Assembly (NCBI RefSeq): GCF_009469595.2
Contig: NZ_SSXV01000014.1
Span: forward strand, 1 to 64,000
Length of the DNA: 64,000 bases
Direction: 5' to 3'
DNA from: Thauera sp. 2A1
GTDB lineage: Bacteria; Pseudomonadota; Gammaproteobacteria; Burkholderiales; Rhodocyclaceae
Position numbers and translations under genes: made by a program
The notes under the pieces: model-generated
Database searches by the model: none
What the model was told of the DNA's origin: nothing
The model's input: the letters and a program-made list of their open reading frames with translations, nothing else
Shown: one piece after another, positions 25,805 to 37,036 of the stretch
Position numbering within the stretch: position 1 is the stretch's first letter
Layout: each line of letters opens with the position of its first letter

Positions 25805-25959
25805 ATCGACTCCAGTTGTTCCAGTTGTGCTGGCGTGTCTGCGCGCCTCGGGCCGACGGTGAGCCGTGCCTTGCGGCGCGATTTGGGAAATAATCGCTGC
25901 TTTCGCGTGCGAGCACCGGCTTGGTGCAGGCGGTCGAAAAAACAAGCGGAAATTTTAGC

Positions 25960-28056
<2,097 letters not shown>

Positions 28057-28067
28057 GGGAGAGAAAA

Positions 28068-28538
28068 ATGACTAGGGTGCTTTTCGTATGCACCGGCAAC
28101 ATCTGCCGTTCGCCGACGGCAGAAGGCGTGGCGCGCCACTTCATCGAAGTGAGAGGCCTGAGTGACCGCATCGTCGTCGATTCGGCCGGCACGAACGGCT
28201 ACCACGTCGGCGAGGCGCCTGATCCGCGCACGCAGAAGGCGGCCCTGCGGCGTGGTTACGATCTTTCGAAACTGCGTGCGCGCAAGCTGGAGCATTTCGA
28301 CTTCCAGCGCTTCGACCTGCTCCTGGCGATGGACCGTGGCCACCTCGACATCATGCGCCGCGCCTGCCCGGAACCCTACAAGGGGCGCCTGGATCTGCTG
28401 ATGCGCTACGCCCGCGACAGCGAATTCGACGAGGTGCCCGACCCGTACTACGGCGGCCCGACGGGTTTCGACGCGGTGCTCGACATGTGCGAGGACGCCG
28501 TGCAGGGGCTCCTGGACGACATCCTGAAGCGCGCCTGA
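28068..28538 (+). CDS. Low-molecular-weight protein tyrosine phosphatase
   Basis: A 156-residue cytoplasmic phosphatase with the P-loop CTGNICRSPTA (nucleophile Cys and Arg) at the N-terminus and the conserved DPYYGG aspartate motif near residue 125. A GGGAGAGA ribosome site supports the ATG at 28068; an ATG at 28053, overlapping the uvrB stop, has none. Members dephosphorylate tyrosine kinases of exopolysaccharide systems or act on other small substrates; no such cluster is near. It converges on rne with a terminator between. Confidence 0.92.
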   Translation: MTRVLFVCTGNICRSPTAEGVARHFIEVRGLSDRIVVDSAGTNGYHVGEAPDPRTQKAALRRGYDLSKLRARKLEHFDFQRFDLLLAMDRGHLDIMRRACPEPYKGRLDLLMRYARDSEFDEVPDPYYGGPTGFDAVLDMCEDAVQGLLDDILKRA

Positions 28539-28565
28539 GGCACAGTCACTGCCGCTGATGAAGCT

Positions 28566-28595
28566 GAGCCGCGATCGGTCACCCGATCGCGGCTC
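28566..28595. terminator. Terminator-like hairpin between convergent genes
   Basis: A perfect 13-base inverted repeat (GAGCCGCGATCGG, loop TCAC, then its complement) at 28566-28578 and 28583-28595. It lies 27 bases after the phosphatase stop and before the end of rne, so it can stop both convergent transcripts. There is no long T-run, only TCTCGTC on the plus strand. Confidence 0.65.
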
Positions 28596-28620
28596 TCGTC
28601 ACTGGTTCAGCAGACGTGAT

Positions 28621-28650
28621 CGCTCCCTCGAACCTTCGCCCGAGGGAGCG
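28621..28650 (-). terminator. Second hairpin next to the rne stop codon
   Basis: CGCTCCCTCG at 28621-28630 and its perfect complement at 28641-28650 form a 10-base stem with a 10-base loop, five bases beyond the rne stop. It is probably the rne transcript end or a 3' protective hairpin. No U-tract is seen on the minus strand. Confidence 0.5.
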
Positions 28651-28655
28651 CGGCC

Positions 28656-31600
28656 TTATTTGTGCGTCTCGACCTGCTGCAGCGGCTCGTCCACGATCAC
28701 CGGCGCGGGGCGCGGCTTGCGGCCGAGGCGGAGCGGCGCTTCGGGCGCGCCGGTGCCGAACTGCGCCTGCTTGCTCGCATCGGTTTCGATCATGATCAAC
28801 CCGGCTTCGGCGACGACGTGGCCGACGTCCATGGTGGCAGCCGACGGTTTCGCCTCGATGGGTTCGGCTTCGGCTGCCTGAGGCTGAGCCTCGGTCGGCG
28901 TGACGGCCTCGCCCGCAAGCGTTTCCGCGGCGGCAGTTTCGGCGGTGCGCGTTTCTGCCTGAGCGCCGGCAGCGGGTTCGGTGCTGGCCGCCAGCTCCGG
29001 CTCCGCAACCGCAGGGGCTTCCGTCGTGGCGATCTCGACTGCCTTCTCCGTTTGCGCTTCGGCGGCATGTTCGACTGCCGGGGCTGATTGCGCAGGCGCG
29101 GTCACCGCAACCGGGAGCGGTGCCTCGACGGTCGGTTCGGCAGGCGGTTCGACAGCAGGCGACACGGCGATCGGCAGTGGCGCAGCCTCGGCGGGCAACG
29201 TAGTCGCCGCGGCCTCAGCCGCGATCGGCGCCACGGCCGGCGCAGCCTCAACTTGGCTTTCGGCCGCGGCGGCGGTTGCAGGCGTCGAGGTGAATTCCTC
29301 GACGGCAGCTTCAGCAGCGGCGGGTGTCGGTTCGGCTGCGACGGTGGCGGCGAAAGTTTCAGCGGTTTCGTCGCCAGCCGCTTCTCCGCCTTCTTCCGCC
29401 AGCGTGGTGACGCCGGCAGCCTCGCCCGCGCGTCGGCCACGGCCACGGCCCCGGCGGCGGCGCTTCTCGGGCTGCATCCCTTCTTCGGGAGTGCTGCCCT
29501 CGCTGGTGACGGTGCCTTCCTCCGGCGCGAGCGCTGCCGCGGCCTCCGAGGCAGCGGCCGCAGTTGCCGCCGCCGCGGCGGCAACTTCGCTCAAGGCCGG
29601 GCTTGCCGGTTTCTCGGTGCTGTCTTCCGGACGCGCGTTGCGCGGACCACGACCCCGGCCGCGATTACCGCCTTCGGTCCGCTCGGCACGCTCGGTACGC
29701 TCGGTACGCTCGCCGCGTTCCAGGCGCTCGCCTGCCTGGGCGGCGCGCTGGGGCTTCTCGGCCTGTTCCACGCGTTCGCCACGCTCAGGACGGCTGCTGC
29801 GGCCGGCCTGGGAGTCAGTGTCGCGCTCACGCCGGTTACGATTGCCGTTGCCGCGGCGTCCGTCGCCACTGCGCTCGCTGCGCGGACGCGGTTCGCGCTT
29901 CGGTTCGGTCTCCACCGCAGGGACGGGAGCCGGTGTCGCAGCACGTTCGCCACGCAACCAGCCGAGGATGCGGCCGATGAGTCCGGGGCGCTGGCTGGGG
30001 GGCTCGACCGGCGCGACGGCCGGCTCGGGACGCGCCTCGGGCATTGGCGCCGGTTGGCTGGGGGCAATGCCTTTCACCGCAGCTTCCTGGCGCACGGGCT
30101 TGTCGCTGGCCTTGCCAGGCAGGCGCTGTTCGGTTTCCTCGGGCTTCTGCACCATCTGGTAGCTCGCCAGCGCGATGTCCTCGGTGTTGAGCTGATCGTG
30201 GCGCAAGCGGATGATCTCGTGCGCCGGTGTCTCGAGGTGGCGGTTCGGCACGATGATGAGCTGCACCTTGTGGCGCATCTCGATGCGGGCGATGTCGACG
30301 CGCTTCTCGTTGAGCAGGAAGGTGGCGACATCGACCGGCACCTGCAGGTGCACCGCGCCGGTGTTCTCCTTCATCGCTTCCTCTTCGAGGATGCGGATGA
30401 TGTGCAGCGCGGAAGATTCGGTGCTGCGGATGTGGCCGGTGCCGTTGCAGCGCGGGCAGGTGATGTAGCTCGTCTCGGCCAGCGCCGGACGCAGGCGCTG
30501 GCGCGACAGCTCGAGTAGGCCGAAGCGGCTGATCTTGCCGGTCTGCACGCGGGCGCGGTCGTGGCGCAGGGCATCGCGCAGGCGGTTTTCCACCTCGCGC
30601 TGGTTCTTCTGCGACTCCATGTCGATGAAGTCGATGACGATGAGGCCGCCGAGGTCGCGCAGGCGCAACTGGCGGGCGATCTCGTCGGCCGCCTCGAGGT
30701 TGGTGCGCAGTGCGGTTTCCTCGATGTCGGCGCCCTTGGTGGCGCGGCCGGAGTTCACGTCGATCGACACCAGCGCCTCGGTGTGGTCGATGACCACCGC
30801 GCCGCCCGAGGGCAGGCCGACCTGGCGGGAATACGCGGATTCGATCTGGTGCTCGATCTGGAAGCGCGAGAACAGCGGGACGTCGTCCGAGTAGCGCTTG
30901 ATCTTGGCGACGTTGTTCGGCATCACGTGCGCCATGAACTGGCGCGCCTGCTCGAAGATGTCGTCGGTGTCGATCAGGATCTCGCCGATGTCGGGCTGGA
31001 AGTAGTCGCGGATCGCACGGATCACCAGGCTGCCTTCCTGGTAGATCAGGAAGGCGCCGCTCTGGCCCTGCGCCGCGCCTTCGATGGCGGTCCACAGTTG
31101 CAGCAGGTAGTTGAGGTCCCACTGCAGCTCTTCGGCGCTGCGGCCGATCGCGGCGGTTCGCGCGATCAGGCTCATGCCCTGCGGCACGTCGAGCTGGTCC
31201 ATGTTTTCACGCAGCTCGGCGCGCTCGTCACCCTCGACGCGGCGGGAGACACCGCCGCCGCGCGGGTTGTTCGGCATCAGCACGAGGTAGCGGCCGGCGA
31301 GCGAGATGTAGGTCGTCAGCGCCGCGCCCTTGTTGCCGCGCTCGTCCTTCTCGACCTGGACGATGAGCTCCTGACCTTCCCTCAGGGCTTCCTTGATGGA
31401 TGCTTTGCCGGCGTCGACGCCGGGCTGGAAGTAGGAGCGGGAAATCTCCTTGAACGGCAGGAAGCCGTGCCGGTCCGCGCCGTAATCGACGAAAGCCGCC
31501 TCGAGGCTGGGCTCGATGCGGGTGATGACCGCCTTGTAGATGTTGCTCTTGCGTTCTTCTTTTGCGGCCGATTCGATATCGAGGTCGATCAGTTTCTGAC

Positions 31601-31661
31601 CGTCCACGATCGCGACGCGCAGTTCCTCGGCCTGCGTCGCATTGAAAAGCATGCGCTTCAT
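28656..31661 (-). CDS. rne: Ribonuclease E
   Basis: A 1001-residue endoribonuclease central to mRNA decay and rRNA/tRNA processing. The N-terminal catalytic half has the S1 domain (about residues 37-120), catalytic acidic motifs SIDVNSG and VIDFIDM near residues 300 and 345, and the zinc-link CPRCNGTG near 405. The C-terminal half is low-complexity: Arg/Glu-rich repeats ([14 protein letters not shown]) for RNA and partner binding, then a long Ala/Glu/Pro segment, ending in a conserved short tail ([20 protein letters not shown]). A GAAGGA ribosome site precedes the ATG. The long upstream gap suits the autoregulatory leader known for rne. Confidence 0.96.
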   Translation of the reverse strand: MKRMLFNATQAEELRVAIVDGQKLIDLDIESAAKEERKSNIYKAVITRIEPSLEAAFVDYGADRHGFLPFKEISRSYFQPGVDAGKASIKEALREGQELIVQVEKDERGNKGAALTTYISLAGRYLVLMPNNPRGGGVSRRVEGDERAELRENMDQLDVPQGMSLIARTAAIGRSAEELQWDLNYLLQLWTAIEGAAQGQSGAFLIYQEGSLVIRAIRDYFQPDIGEILIDTDDIFEQARQFMAHVMPNNVAKIKRYSDDVPLFSRFQIEHQIESAYSRQVGLPSGGAVVIDHTEALVSIDVNSGRATKGADIEETALRTNLEAADEIARQLRLRDLGGLIVIDFIDMESQKNQREVENRLRDALRHDRARVQTGKISRFGLLELSRQRLRPALAETSYITCPRCNGTGHIRSTESSALHIIRILEEEAMKENTGAVHLQVPVDVATFLLNEKRVDIARIEMRHKVQLIIVPNRHLETPAHEIIRLRHDQLNTEDIALASYQMVQKPEETEQRLPGKASDKPVRQEAAVKGIAPSQPAPMPEARPEPAVAPVEPPSQRPGLIGRILGWLRGERAATPAPVPAVETEPKREPRPRSERSGDGRRGNGNRNRRERDTDSQAGRSSRPERGERVEQAEKPQRAAQAGERLERGERTERTERAERTEGGNRGRGRGPRNARPEDSTEKPASPALSEVAAAAAATAAAASEAAAALAPEEGTVTSEGSTPEEGMQPEKRRRRGRGRGRRAGEAAGVTTLAEEGGEAAGDETAETFAATVAAEPTPAAAEAAVEEFTSTPATAAAAESQVEAAPAVAPIAAEAAATTLPAEAAPLPIAVSPAVEPPAEPTVEAPLPVAVTAPAQSAPAVEHAAEAQTEKAVEIATTEAPAVAEPELAASTEPAAGAQAETRTAETAAAETLAGEAVTPTEAQPQAAEAEPIEAKPSAATMDVGHVVAEAGLIMIETDASKQAQFGTGAPEAPLRLGRKPRPAPVIVDEPLQQVETHK

Positions 31662-32093
31662 TTGATCCTTCTCCCGCGCAGGTCACACGGGCAGGACGAA
31701 CGGCGCGCACCATCGCGCTTTCCGGGGTCAGGAGCGATCGGTTAGGGCTGCTGCTTTCATCCGGTTTTGGTAAGGGCTGTGATGGGTCGGCTGGTCGAAA
31801 TTCTCTTGTCCCCGCCCGGATGCCGTTTCGGACGAGCGGGCCGGGACATTTGATCCTGCTTGTGCCTGCTTTGATTTAGGCGTTTAAGTCCAGTTGTTGG
31901 GCTGGACCAGTGTGTCGTACTGGCTTGTTTGCGTTACCATCGGCGCCTTTTTTGGCCTTGGATGGCACGCGGCGAAGAAGCCGGGAGCGCTCTTCAGGGC
32001 TCGTCGCCAGCAGTTTGCCTCGCATCCGACGGTTCTCGCGGGCGAGGCACTTGGCTGACTGAAACCGGATTCAACGGCGCAGAAGTATATTTC
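31662..32093. other. Intergenic region between divergent rne and rluC
   Basis: This 432-base gap contains no gene that I can support. It must hold promoters for both directions. The lower half next to rne is likely the rne 5' leader. Small inverted repeats are present, such as GTCCAG-N8-CTGGAC near 31888-31907 and a GC-rich one near 31812-31843, but I could not assign a clear sigma-70 promoter on either strand. Confidence 0.5.
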
Positions 32094-33056
32094 ATGACGA
32101 CGACAGAAGGCAAAGCGATTGCAGTGCGCCATGAGCGCATCGACGAGGCCGCGGCCGGTCAGCGCATTGACAATTTCCTGCTGCGCGTGGCGAAAGGGGT
32201 TCCCAAGAGCCATGTGTATCGCATCCTGCGCAGTGGCGAGGTGAGGGTGAACGGTGGCCGCGTGCAGCAGACCTATCGCCTGCAGGCGGGCGACGAGGTG
32301 CGCATTCCGCCGCTGCGCACCGCCGAGCCGACGCGCTCGGCGCCAGCCCCGCTGGGCAAGCCGTTGCCGGTGGTGTACGAGGACGACGCCATCCTGGTGA
32401 TCGACAAACCGTCGGGCAAGGCGGTGCATGGCGGCAGCGGGGTGAGCTACGGCGTGATCGAGCAGTTGCGCGCGCAGCGGCCGGAGTTGCGCATGCTCGA
32501 GCTTGCGCACCGCCTCGACCGCGAAACGTCGGGCCTGCTGATCGTCGCCAAGAAGCGCTCCGCGCTCACCGCGCTGCACGACATGATGCGCGAAGGCAGG
32601 GTCGAGAAGCGCTACCTGACGCTGGTGCCCGGGCGCTGGGCGAATCCGCTGCAGCATGTGAAGGTTGCGCTGCACAAATACCTCACGCCCGAGGGCGAGC
32701 GCCGGGTGCGGGTCAGCGACGAGGGCAAGCCGGCGCACAGCGTGGTGCGTCTGGTGAAGCGCTGGGCGGACTACAGCCTGCTCGAAGTGGAACTGAAGAC
32801 CGGGCGCACGCATCAGATCCGCGTGCATCTGGCGCATCTGGGTTTTCCGCTCTGCGGCGACGACAAGTACGGCGACTTCGCGCTCAACAAGCGGCTGGAG
32901 GGCGAAGGGCTGAAGCGCATGTTCCTGCACGCGGCGAAGCTCAGCTTCGACCACCCGCTGACGGGCGAGCGGCTCAGCTTCGAGGCGCCCTTGCCGGAGG
33001 AGTTGCAGCGCTTCGTCGATGGACTGGATTCGAGACGGGGAAGGGCAAATGGCTGA
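32094..33056 (+). CDS. rluC: Ribosomal large subunit pseudouridine synthase C
   Basis: A 320-residue RluA-family enzyme. It has an N-terminal S4 RNA-binding domain (residues about 20-75), catalytic Asp in AHRLDRETSGLL near residue 143, and the RTHQIRVHLAH motif. The family isomerises uridines in 23S rRNA (955, 2504 and 2580 for E. coli RluC); the position beside rne, conserved in many Proteobacteria, supports RluC rather than RluD. Longer starts upstream are open but unlike the family. It overlaps the next gene by 8 bases. Confidence 0.93.
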   Translation: MTTTEGKAIAVRHERIDEAAAGQRIDNFLLRVAKGVPKSHVYRILRSGEVRVNGGRVQQTYRLQAGDEVRIPPLRTAEPTRSAPAPLGKPLPVVYEDDAILVIDKPSGKAVHGGSGVSYGVIEQLRAQRPELRMLELAHRLDRETSGLLIVAKKRSALTALHDMMREGRVEKRYLTLVPGRWANPLQHVKVALHKYLTPEGERRVRVSDEGKPAHSVVRLVKRWADYSLLEVELKTGRTHQIRVHLAHLGFPLCGDDKYGDFALNKRLEGEGLKRMFLHAAKLSFDHPLTGERLSFEAPLPEELQRFVDGLDSRRGRANG

Positions 33057-33705
33057 TCGCTTCGATCTCATCGTGTTCGACTGGGATGGCACGCTGATGG
33101 ATTCGGCGGGCGCGATCGTGCGCGCCATCGTCGCTTCGTGCCGCGACCTGGGGCTGCCTGAGCCGCCGGAGGAGCGGGCGCGCTACGTCATCGGGCTCGG
33201 CCTGGGCGATGCGTTGCGACACGCAGTGCCGGAACTGGCCGAAAGCGACTACCCGCGCATGATCGAGCGTTATCGACACCACTACCTCTCGAGCGACCAT
33301 GAACTGACGCTGTTTCCTGGCGTGGCCGACACGCTGGCCTGGCTGTCGGAGCAGGGTCGCATGCTCGGCGTGGCGACCGGAAAGAGCCGCCTGGGGCTCA
33401 ACCGGGCGCTGGGTCACTCGGGCCTGGCCAGCTATTTCCACAGCACGCGCTGCGCCGATGAATGCTTCTCCAAGCCGCATCCGGCAATGCTGGAGCAGAT
33501 CATGGACGAACTGTCAGTGGAGCCCGCGCGCACGTTGATGGTCGGAGACACCACGCACGACCTGCTGATGGCGAGGAACGCGGGCGTGGCCTCGCTTGCA
33601 GTGAGCTTCGGCGCCCATCCGGCCGAAGTGCTGCGGGCCGAGGCGCCGCTCGATTGCGTGGGTACGCCGGCAGAACTGGGGCGCTGGTTGAGGCAGCACG
33701 CCTGA
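33049..33705 (+). CDS. HAD-superfamily phosphatase, phosphoglycolate phosphatase-like
   Basis: A 218-residue HAD hydrolase with nucleophile motif I (VFDWDGTLMDS), motif II Thr/Ser region (GVATGKSRLGL) and motif IV (MVGDTTHDLLMARN). It resembles the Gph-like hydrolase commonly found downstream of rluC. It starts inside the rluC end (8-base overlap), so it is translationally coupled. Substrate is probably a small phosphate ester such as phosphoglycolate, but unproven. A 7-base inverted repeat (GCCTGAG/CTCAGGC) spans its stop and that of the convergent gene. Confidence 0.9.
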   Translation: MADRFDLIVFDWDGTLMDSAGAIVRAIVASCRDLGLPEPPEERARYVIGLGLGDALRHAVPELAESDYPRMIERYRHHYLSSDHELTLFPGVADTLAWLSEQGRMLGVATGKSRLGLNRALGHSGLASYFHSTRCADECFSKPHPAMLEQIMDELSVEPARTLMVGDTTHDLLMARNAGVASLAVSFGAHPAEVLRAEAPLDCVGTPAELGRWLRQHA

Positions 33706-33730
33706 GTCTGCCGGACGGCGCGGCGACGGC

Positions 33731-34471
33731 TCAGGCCAGCAGCAGGAAGAGCGTCGGGCGTTTCGCCAGCGCTGGCTTCGCCGTTCGCCGCCAGTCGCCG
33801 ACGCTGCGCGTGAGCAGGAATTCGTTGCTGGTGCTCAGGTCGCAGGCGACGCACAGGCGCGTGCCGGGCCGGCACGCGCGGAGCAAGGCCTCGAACATGC
33901 GCTCGTTGCGGTATGGCGTTTCGATGAAGATCTGCGTGCGCTGCTGCGTACGGGATTCGACTTCCAGCGCGCGGATGCGCTCGTCGCGCTCCGCTTCGGC
34001 GACCGGCAGGTAGCCGTGGAAGGCGAAGCTCTGTCCGTTCAGTCCCGAGCCCATCAGGCCGAGGAGGATGGAAGACGGCCCCACCAGCGGCACGACGCGG
34101 ATGCCGAGCGCGTGGGCGCGCGCCACCAGGCGGGCGCCGGGGTCGGCGACCGCCGGGCAGCCTGCGTCGGACATCAAGCCGATGTCGTCGCCGGCCAGCG
34201 CCGGGGCGAGCAGGGCGTCGATCGCTGCCTCGGGGGCGTTGGCGGGGTCGGCGGGCAGTTCGCGTACGTCGGTGTCGCGCAGCGGATGCGGAAAGTCCAG
34301 TTGCTTGAGGTGCGCCCGGGCGCTGCGCGCGGTCTCGACGACGAAATGCCTCAGGCGTGCGGCGATGGCCTGCGCCTGCTGCGGCAGGAAGCTTTGCCAC
34401 GGCGCGTCACCGAGGGCGACCGGGACGAGGTAGAGCGTCCCGGTCGGTGTCGAGGGTTCCGCGGCGTTCAT
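33731..34471 (-). CDS. SAM-dependent methyltransferase, RsmI-like (tetrapyrrole methylase fold)
   Basis: A 246-residue protein with the tetrapyrrole methylase fold as in RsmI: LYLVPVALGD start, MSDAGCPAVADPGARLV, VPLVGPSSILLGLMGSG, FHGYLPV and ETPYRNERMFEALL. RsmI 2'-O-methylates C1402 of 16S rRNA. This protein differs at its start (VPVALGD in place of VATPIGNL) and is shorter than RsmI, so it may act elsewhere. It overlaps the Maf gene by 4 bases (ATGA), so both are one unit. Confidence 0.85.
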   Translation of the reverse strand: MNAAEPSTPTGTLYLVPVALGDAPWQSFLPQQAQAIAARLRHFVVETARSARAHLKQLDFPHPLRDTDVRELPADPANAPEAAIDALLAPALAGDDIGLMSDAGCPAVADPGARLVARAHALGIRVVPLVGPSSILLGLMGSGLNGQSFAFHGYLPVAEAERDERIRALEVESRTQQRTQIFIETPYRNERMFEALLRACRPGTRLCVACDLSTSNEFLLTRSVGDWRRTAKPALAKRPTLFLLLA

Positions 34472-35043
34472 GGCAGTTGGACGCCTTCGGCGCGCAGCAT
34501 GCGTGACAGTGCGATCAGTGGCAGGCCGATCAGGGCCGTGGGGTCGTCGCCCGACAAGGCTTCGAGCAGCGAGATGCCCAGGCCCTCGGACTTCGCGCTG
34601 CCGGCGCAGTCGAGCGGACGCTCCGTCGCGACGTAGCGGCGGATCTCGTCGTCGGACAGGTCGCGGAATCGCACCAGGGTCGGCACGCCTTCGCACTGGA
34701 TGCGCCCGCTGCGGGTGTTGATCAGCGCGAGCGCCGTGTGAAAGACGACGGTGCGCCCCCGCATGCGTTGCAACTGGGCGACCGCGCGCTCCTCGGTGCC
34801 GGGCTTGCCGAACACCTCGCTGCCGAGATGAGCGACCTGGTCGCTGCCGATGATCAGGGCGTCGGGAAAGGAGGGCGCCACGGCCCGGGCCTTTTCGACT
34901 GCGAGGCGTTCCGCCGTGGCGGACGGAGTCTCGCCAGGCAGCGGCGTCTCGTCCGTTTCCGGTCGCGCGGTCTCGAAGCTGATCATCAGGCGCTCGAGCA
35001 GCTGCTTGCGATAGGTGGACGTGGAGGCGAGGACGAGTTGCAT
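34468..35043 (-). CDS. Maf/YceF-family nucleotide pyrophosphatase
   Basis: A 191-residue house-cleaning NTPase. The start MQLVLASTSTYRKQLLERL, the KARAVA, IIGSDQVA and GRPTV-like (GRTVVFHTAL) motifs, and AGSAKSEGLG match Maf. It is closest to the YceF clade, which hydrolyses 7-methyl-GTP, whereas YhdE-type acts on dTTP/UTP. The ATG is placed at the family start; longer forms begin in unrelated DNA. It is divergent from yceD across 159 bases. Confidence 0.9.
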   Translation of the reverse strand: MQLVLASTSTYRKQLLERLMISFETARPETDETPLPGETPSATAERLAVEKARAVAPSFPDALIIGSDQVAHLGSEVFGKPGTEERAVAQLQRMRGRTVVFHTALALINTRSGRIQCEGVPTLVRFRDLSDDEIRRYVATERPLDCAGSAKSEGLGISLLEALSGDDPTALIGLPLIALSRMLRAEGVQLP

Positions 35044-35163
35044 CTCGGGATATCCGGAATTGAACGGGCCGGGATTGAAGCGGTGGGAGGCGTGGCAAGC
35101 CGCGAAAGCGTTCACAAGGCGAGCGCCCTGCGACAGTTGCGTCATAATCATCTTGCGCAGCCT

Positions 35164-35193
35164 TTGACATCAACGCGAAAAAAATCATATCAT
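35164..35193 (+). promoter_or_regulatory. Sigma-70 promoter for yceD-rpmF
   Basis: TTGACA (35164-35169), an 18-base spacer rich in A, and TATCAT (35188-35193) form a strong sigma-70 match. Transcription would begin near 35200, only a few bases before the yceD ATG at 35203, which has no ribosome site. The message may therefore be leaderless or nearly so. Confidence 0.65.
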
Positions 35194-35202
35194 GCGCGGC
35201 TT

Positions 35203-35715
35203 ATGTCGCAACATGGCGCTACCTCGACGACCATTGCCGATCCGTTTCGGTTCGCTGCCGATGGTCGCCACATCGATGCTGAAGTCGAAGTGGCAAAGCT
35301 GGAACGCCTGGCCGACAGCCTGGCCGATACGGCGGGTGTGCTGCGCTTCAGCGTCGAGGGTTCGCTCGACGAGGAACGTCGTCCCCGCCTGCGGCTCGTT
35401 GTTGGCGGGAGTTTGACCTTGCGCTGCCAGCGTTGTCTTGGTGGGCTGCAGTGGCCGGTCGATATCGAGGTTTTGCTGCAACCGGTGCGTGAAGGGGAGG
35501 AGATCCCCGACGAGGAGCTGGAAGACGATGAGGTCGATGCGCTGGAGGTCGGCAGCGATCTCGACGTGATCGGCCTCGTCGAGGAAGAGGTGCTCCTGGC
35601 GTTGCCGATTGCGCCGCGACACGATGATTGCCAACCGCCTCGCCCCGATGGCGGGGTGCAGAAGGAATCGCCTTTCGCCGGGCTCGCCGCGCTGCGCGTC
35701 GGCAAGAAGGCGTAG
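35203..35715 (+). CDS. yceD: YceD family protein (DUF177)
   Basis: A 170-residue protein of the DUF177 family: N-terminal IADPFRFA, the paired cysteines in LRCQRCLGGLQWPV (a likely metal site) and acidic EELEDDEVDALEV, ending in SPFAGLAALRVGKK. Its plant homologue is involved in 23S rRNA accumulation; the gene nearly always precedes rpmF, as here (30-base gap). No ribosome site precedes the ATG, and a good promoter ends about ten bases upstream. Confidence 0.92.
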   Translation: MSQHGATSTTIADPFRFAADGRHIDAEVEVAKLERLADSLADTAGVLRFSVEGSLDEERRPRLRLVVGGSLTLRCQRCLGGLQWPVDIEVLLQPVREGEEIPDEELEDDEVDALEVGSDLDVIGLVEEEVLLALPIAPRHDDCQPPRPDGGVQKESPFAGLAALRVGKKA

Positions 35716-35745
35716 GCGCAACTTTTTTGATTCAGGAGTCATTCC

Positions 35746-35925
35746 ATGGCCGTTCAGCAGAACAAGAAGTCCCCGTCCAAGCGCGGCATGCACCGTGCGC
35801 ACGATTTCCTCACCGGTCCGGCGCTGGCCGTCGAGGCGACCACGGGTGAGGTTCATCTCCGTCACCACATCAGCCCCAACGGTTTCTACCGGGGCAAGAA
35901 GGTCCTCAAGACCAAGGGTGAATAA
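35746..35925 (+). CDS. rpmF: 50S ribosomal protein L32
   Basis: A 59-residue ribosomal protein too short for many gene finders. It begins [20 protein letters not shown] and includes the conserved [14 protein letters not shown] near the end. Zinc-binding cysteines of the CXXC type are absent, so this is the Cys-lacking form. A CAGGAGT ribosome site lies eight bases before the ATG. It shares a transcript with yceD and is followed by a terminator before plsX. Confidence 0.96.
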   Translation: MAVQQNKKSPSKRGMHRAHDFLTGPALAVEATTGEVHLRHHISPNGFYRGKKVLKTKGE

Positions 35926-35945
35926 GGCTCAAGCCTGATACAAGG

Positions 35946-35984
35946 GCGGCGCCCGGCGCATGACGCGCCGGCGCCGCTTTTTTT
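35946..35984 (+). terminator. Rho-independent terminator after rpmF
   Basis: A GC-rich stem (35946-35959 with 35965-35977, one bulged C) is followed by seven T residues. The loop is five bases. It lies 20 bases after rpmF and 30 bases before plsX, so part of the transcription should stop before the fatty acid genes. The plsX transcript would need read-through or its own start. Confidence 0.85.
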
Positions 35985-36013
35985 GTCCGACGTTCTCCCT
36001 GTAATCACACGAG

Positions 36014-37036
36014 ATGCCGATGGGTGTCACGATTGCAATCGATTGCATGGGTGGCGATCACGGTCCGTCCGTGACCGTGCCTGCTGCGCTTTCCTTCCTG
36101 CGCAGCCATCCTGATGCGAACGCGGTCCTGGTGGGTCGCGAGGAAGTCTTGCGGCCGCTGATCGCCAGCGAAGCTGCCCGCTTTGGAGACAGGCTGCGGC
36201 TGCAGCCGGCTTCCGAGGTCGTCACCATGGAAGATCCGCCTGCCATTGCGATGCGCAGCAAGAAGGATTCGTCCATGCGCGTCGCCATCGATCTGGTGAA
36301 GGACGGGCGAGCCGATGCCGCCGTGTCTGCCGGCAACACCGGCGCACTGATGGCGATTTCCCGCTTCGTGCTGAAGACCCTGCCTGGCATCGATCGCCCT
36401 GCCATCGCCACCGTCTTGCCTTCGCAGAAGGGGCATACCTACGTCCTCGATCTTGGCGCCAATGTGGACTGCTCGGCGGAACACCTGCTGCAGTTCGGCG
36501 TGATGGGGGCGATGCTCGTCGCCGCCATCGAGCACAAGGAGCGACCGAGCGTCGGCCTGCTCAACATCGGCGAGGAAGTGATCAAGGGCAACGACGTGGT
36601 CAAGGAAGCGGGCGAACTGCTGCGCAACAGCGGCCTCAACTTCTATGGCAACGTCGAGGGCAATGACATCTTCGAGGGTACGGTGGACGTCGTCGTCTGT
36701 GACGGCTTCGTCGGCAACGTCGCGCTCAAGACGTCGGAAGGGCTGGCGCAGATGATCGGCGTCTTCCTCAAGGAAGAGTTCAAGCGTAGCCTGCTGACCC
36801 GGGCGATGGCGGTCGTCGTGCTGCCGGTGCTCAGGCGCTTCAAGCAGCGCGTCGACCACAGGCTTTATAACGGTGCGCCGCTGCTCGGCCTGCGCGGCGT
36901 GGTGCTGAAGAGCCATGGTTCGGCCGATGCGCTGGCGTTCGAGAATGCGCTGGCACGTGCGGCCGAGGCGGCTTCCAACAGGCTGCTCGAGCGCATTTCC
37001 GAACGTATGGCGAGCATGAACGAGGAAAAGGCATGA
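36014..37036 (+). CDS. plsX: Phosphate acyltransferase PlsX
   Basis: A 340-residue peripheral membrane enzyme that converts acyl-ACP to acyl-phosphate for phospholipid synthesis. It begins with [16 protein letters not shown] and includes [14 protein letters not shown] and GANVDC. ATG at 36014 or 36020 (MGVTIAID) are both possible. It overlaps fabH by 4 bases (ATGA). Position after rpmF is conserved among Proteobacteria. Confidence 0.96.
   Translation: MPMGVTIAIDCMGGDHGPSVTVPAALSFLRSHPDANAVLVGREEVLRPLIASEAARFGDRLRLQPASEVVTMEDPPAIAMRSKKDSSMRVAIDLVKDGRADAAVSAGNTGALMAISRFVLKTLPGIDRPAIATVLPSQKGHTYVLDLGANVDCSAEHLLQFGVMGAMLVAAIEHKERPSVGLLNIGEEVIKGNDVVKEAGELLRNSGLNFYGNVEGNDIFEGTVDVVVCDGFVGNVALKTSEGLAQMIGVFLKEEFKRSLLTRAMAVVVLPVLRRFKQRVDHRLYNGAPLLGLRGVVLKSHGSADALAFENALARAAEAASNRLLERISERMASMNEEKA

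Noticed and set aside
29670..29760. Short repeated units in rne considered as CRISPR or minisatellite
   Set aside because: The repeats follow codons for Glu-Arg-Thr units of the RNase E C-terminal region; there are no spacers.
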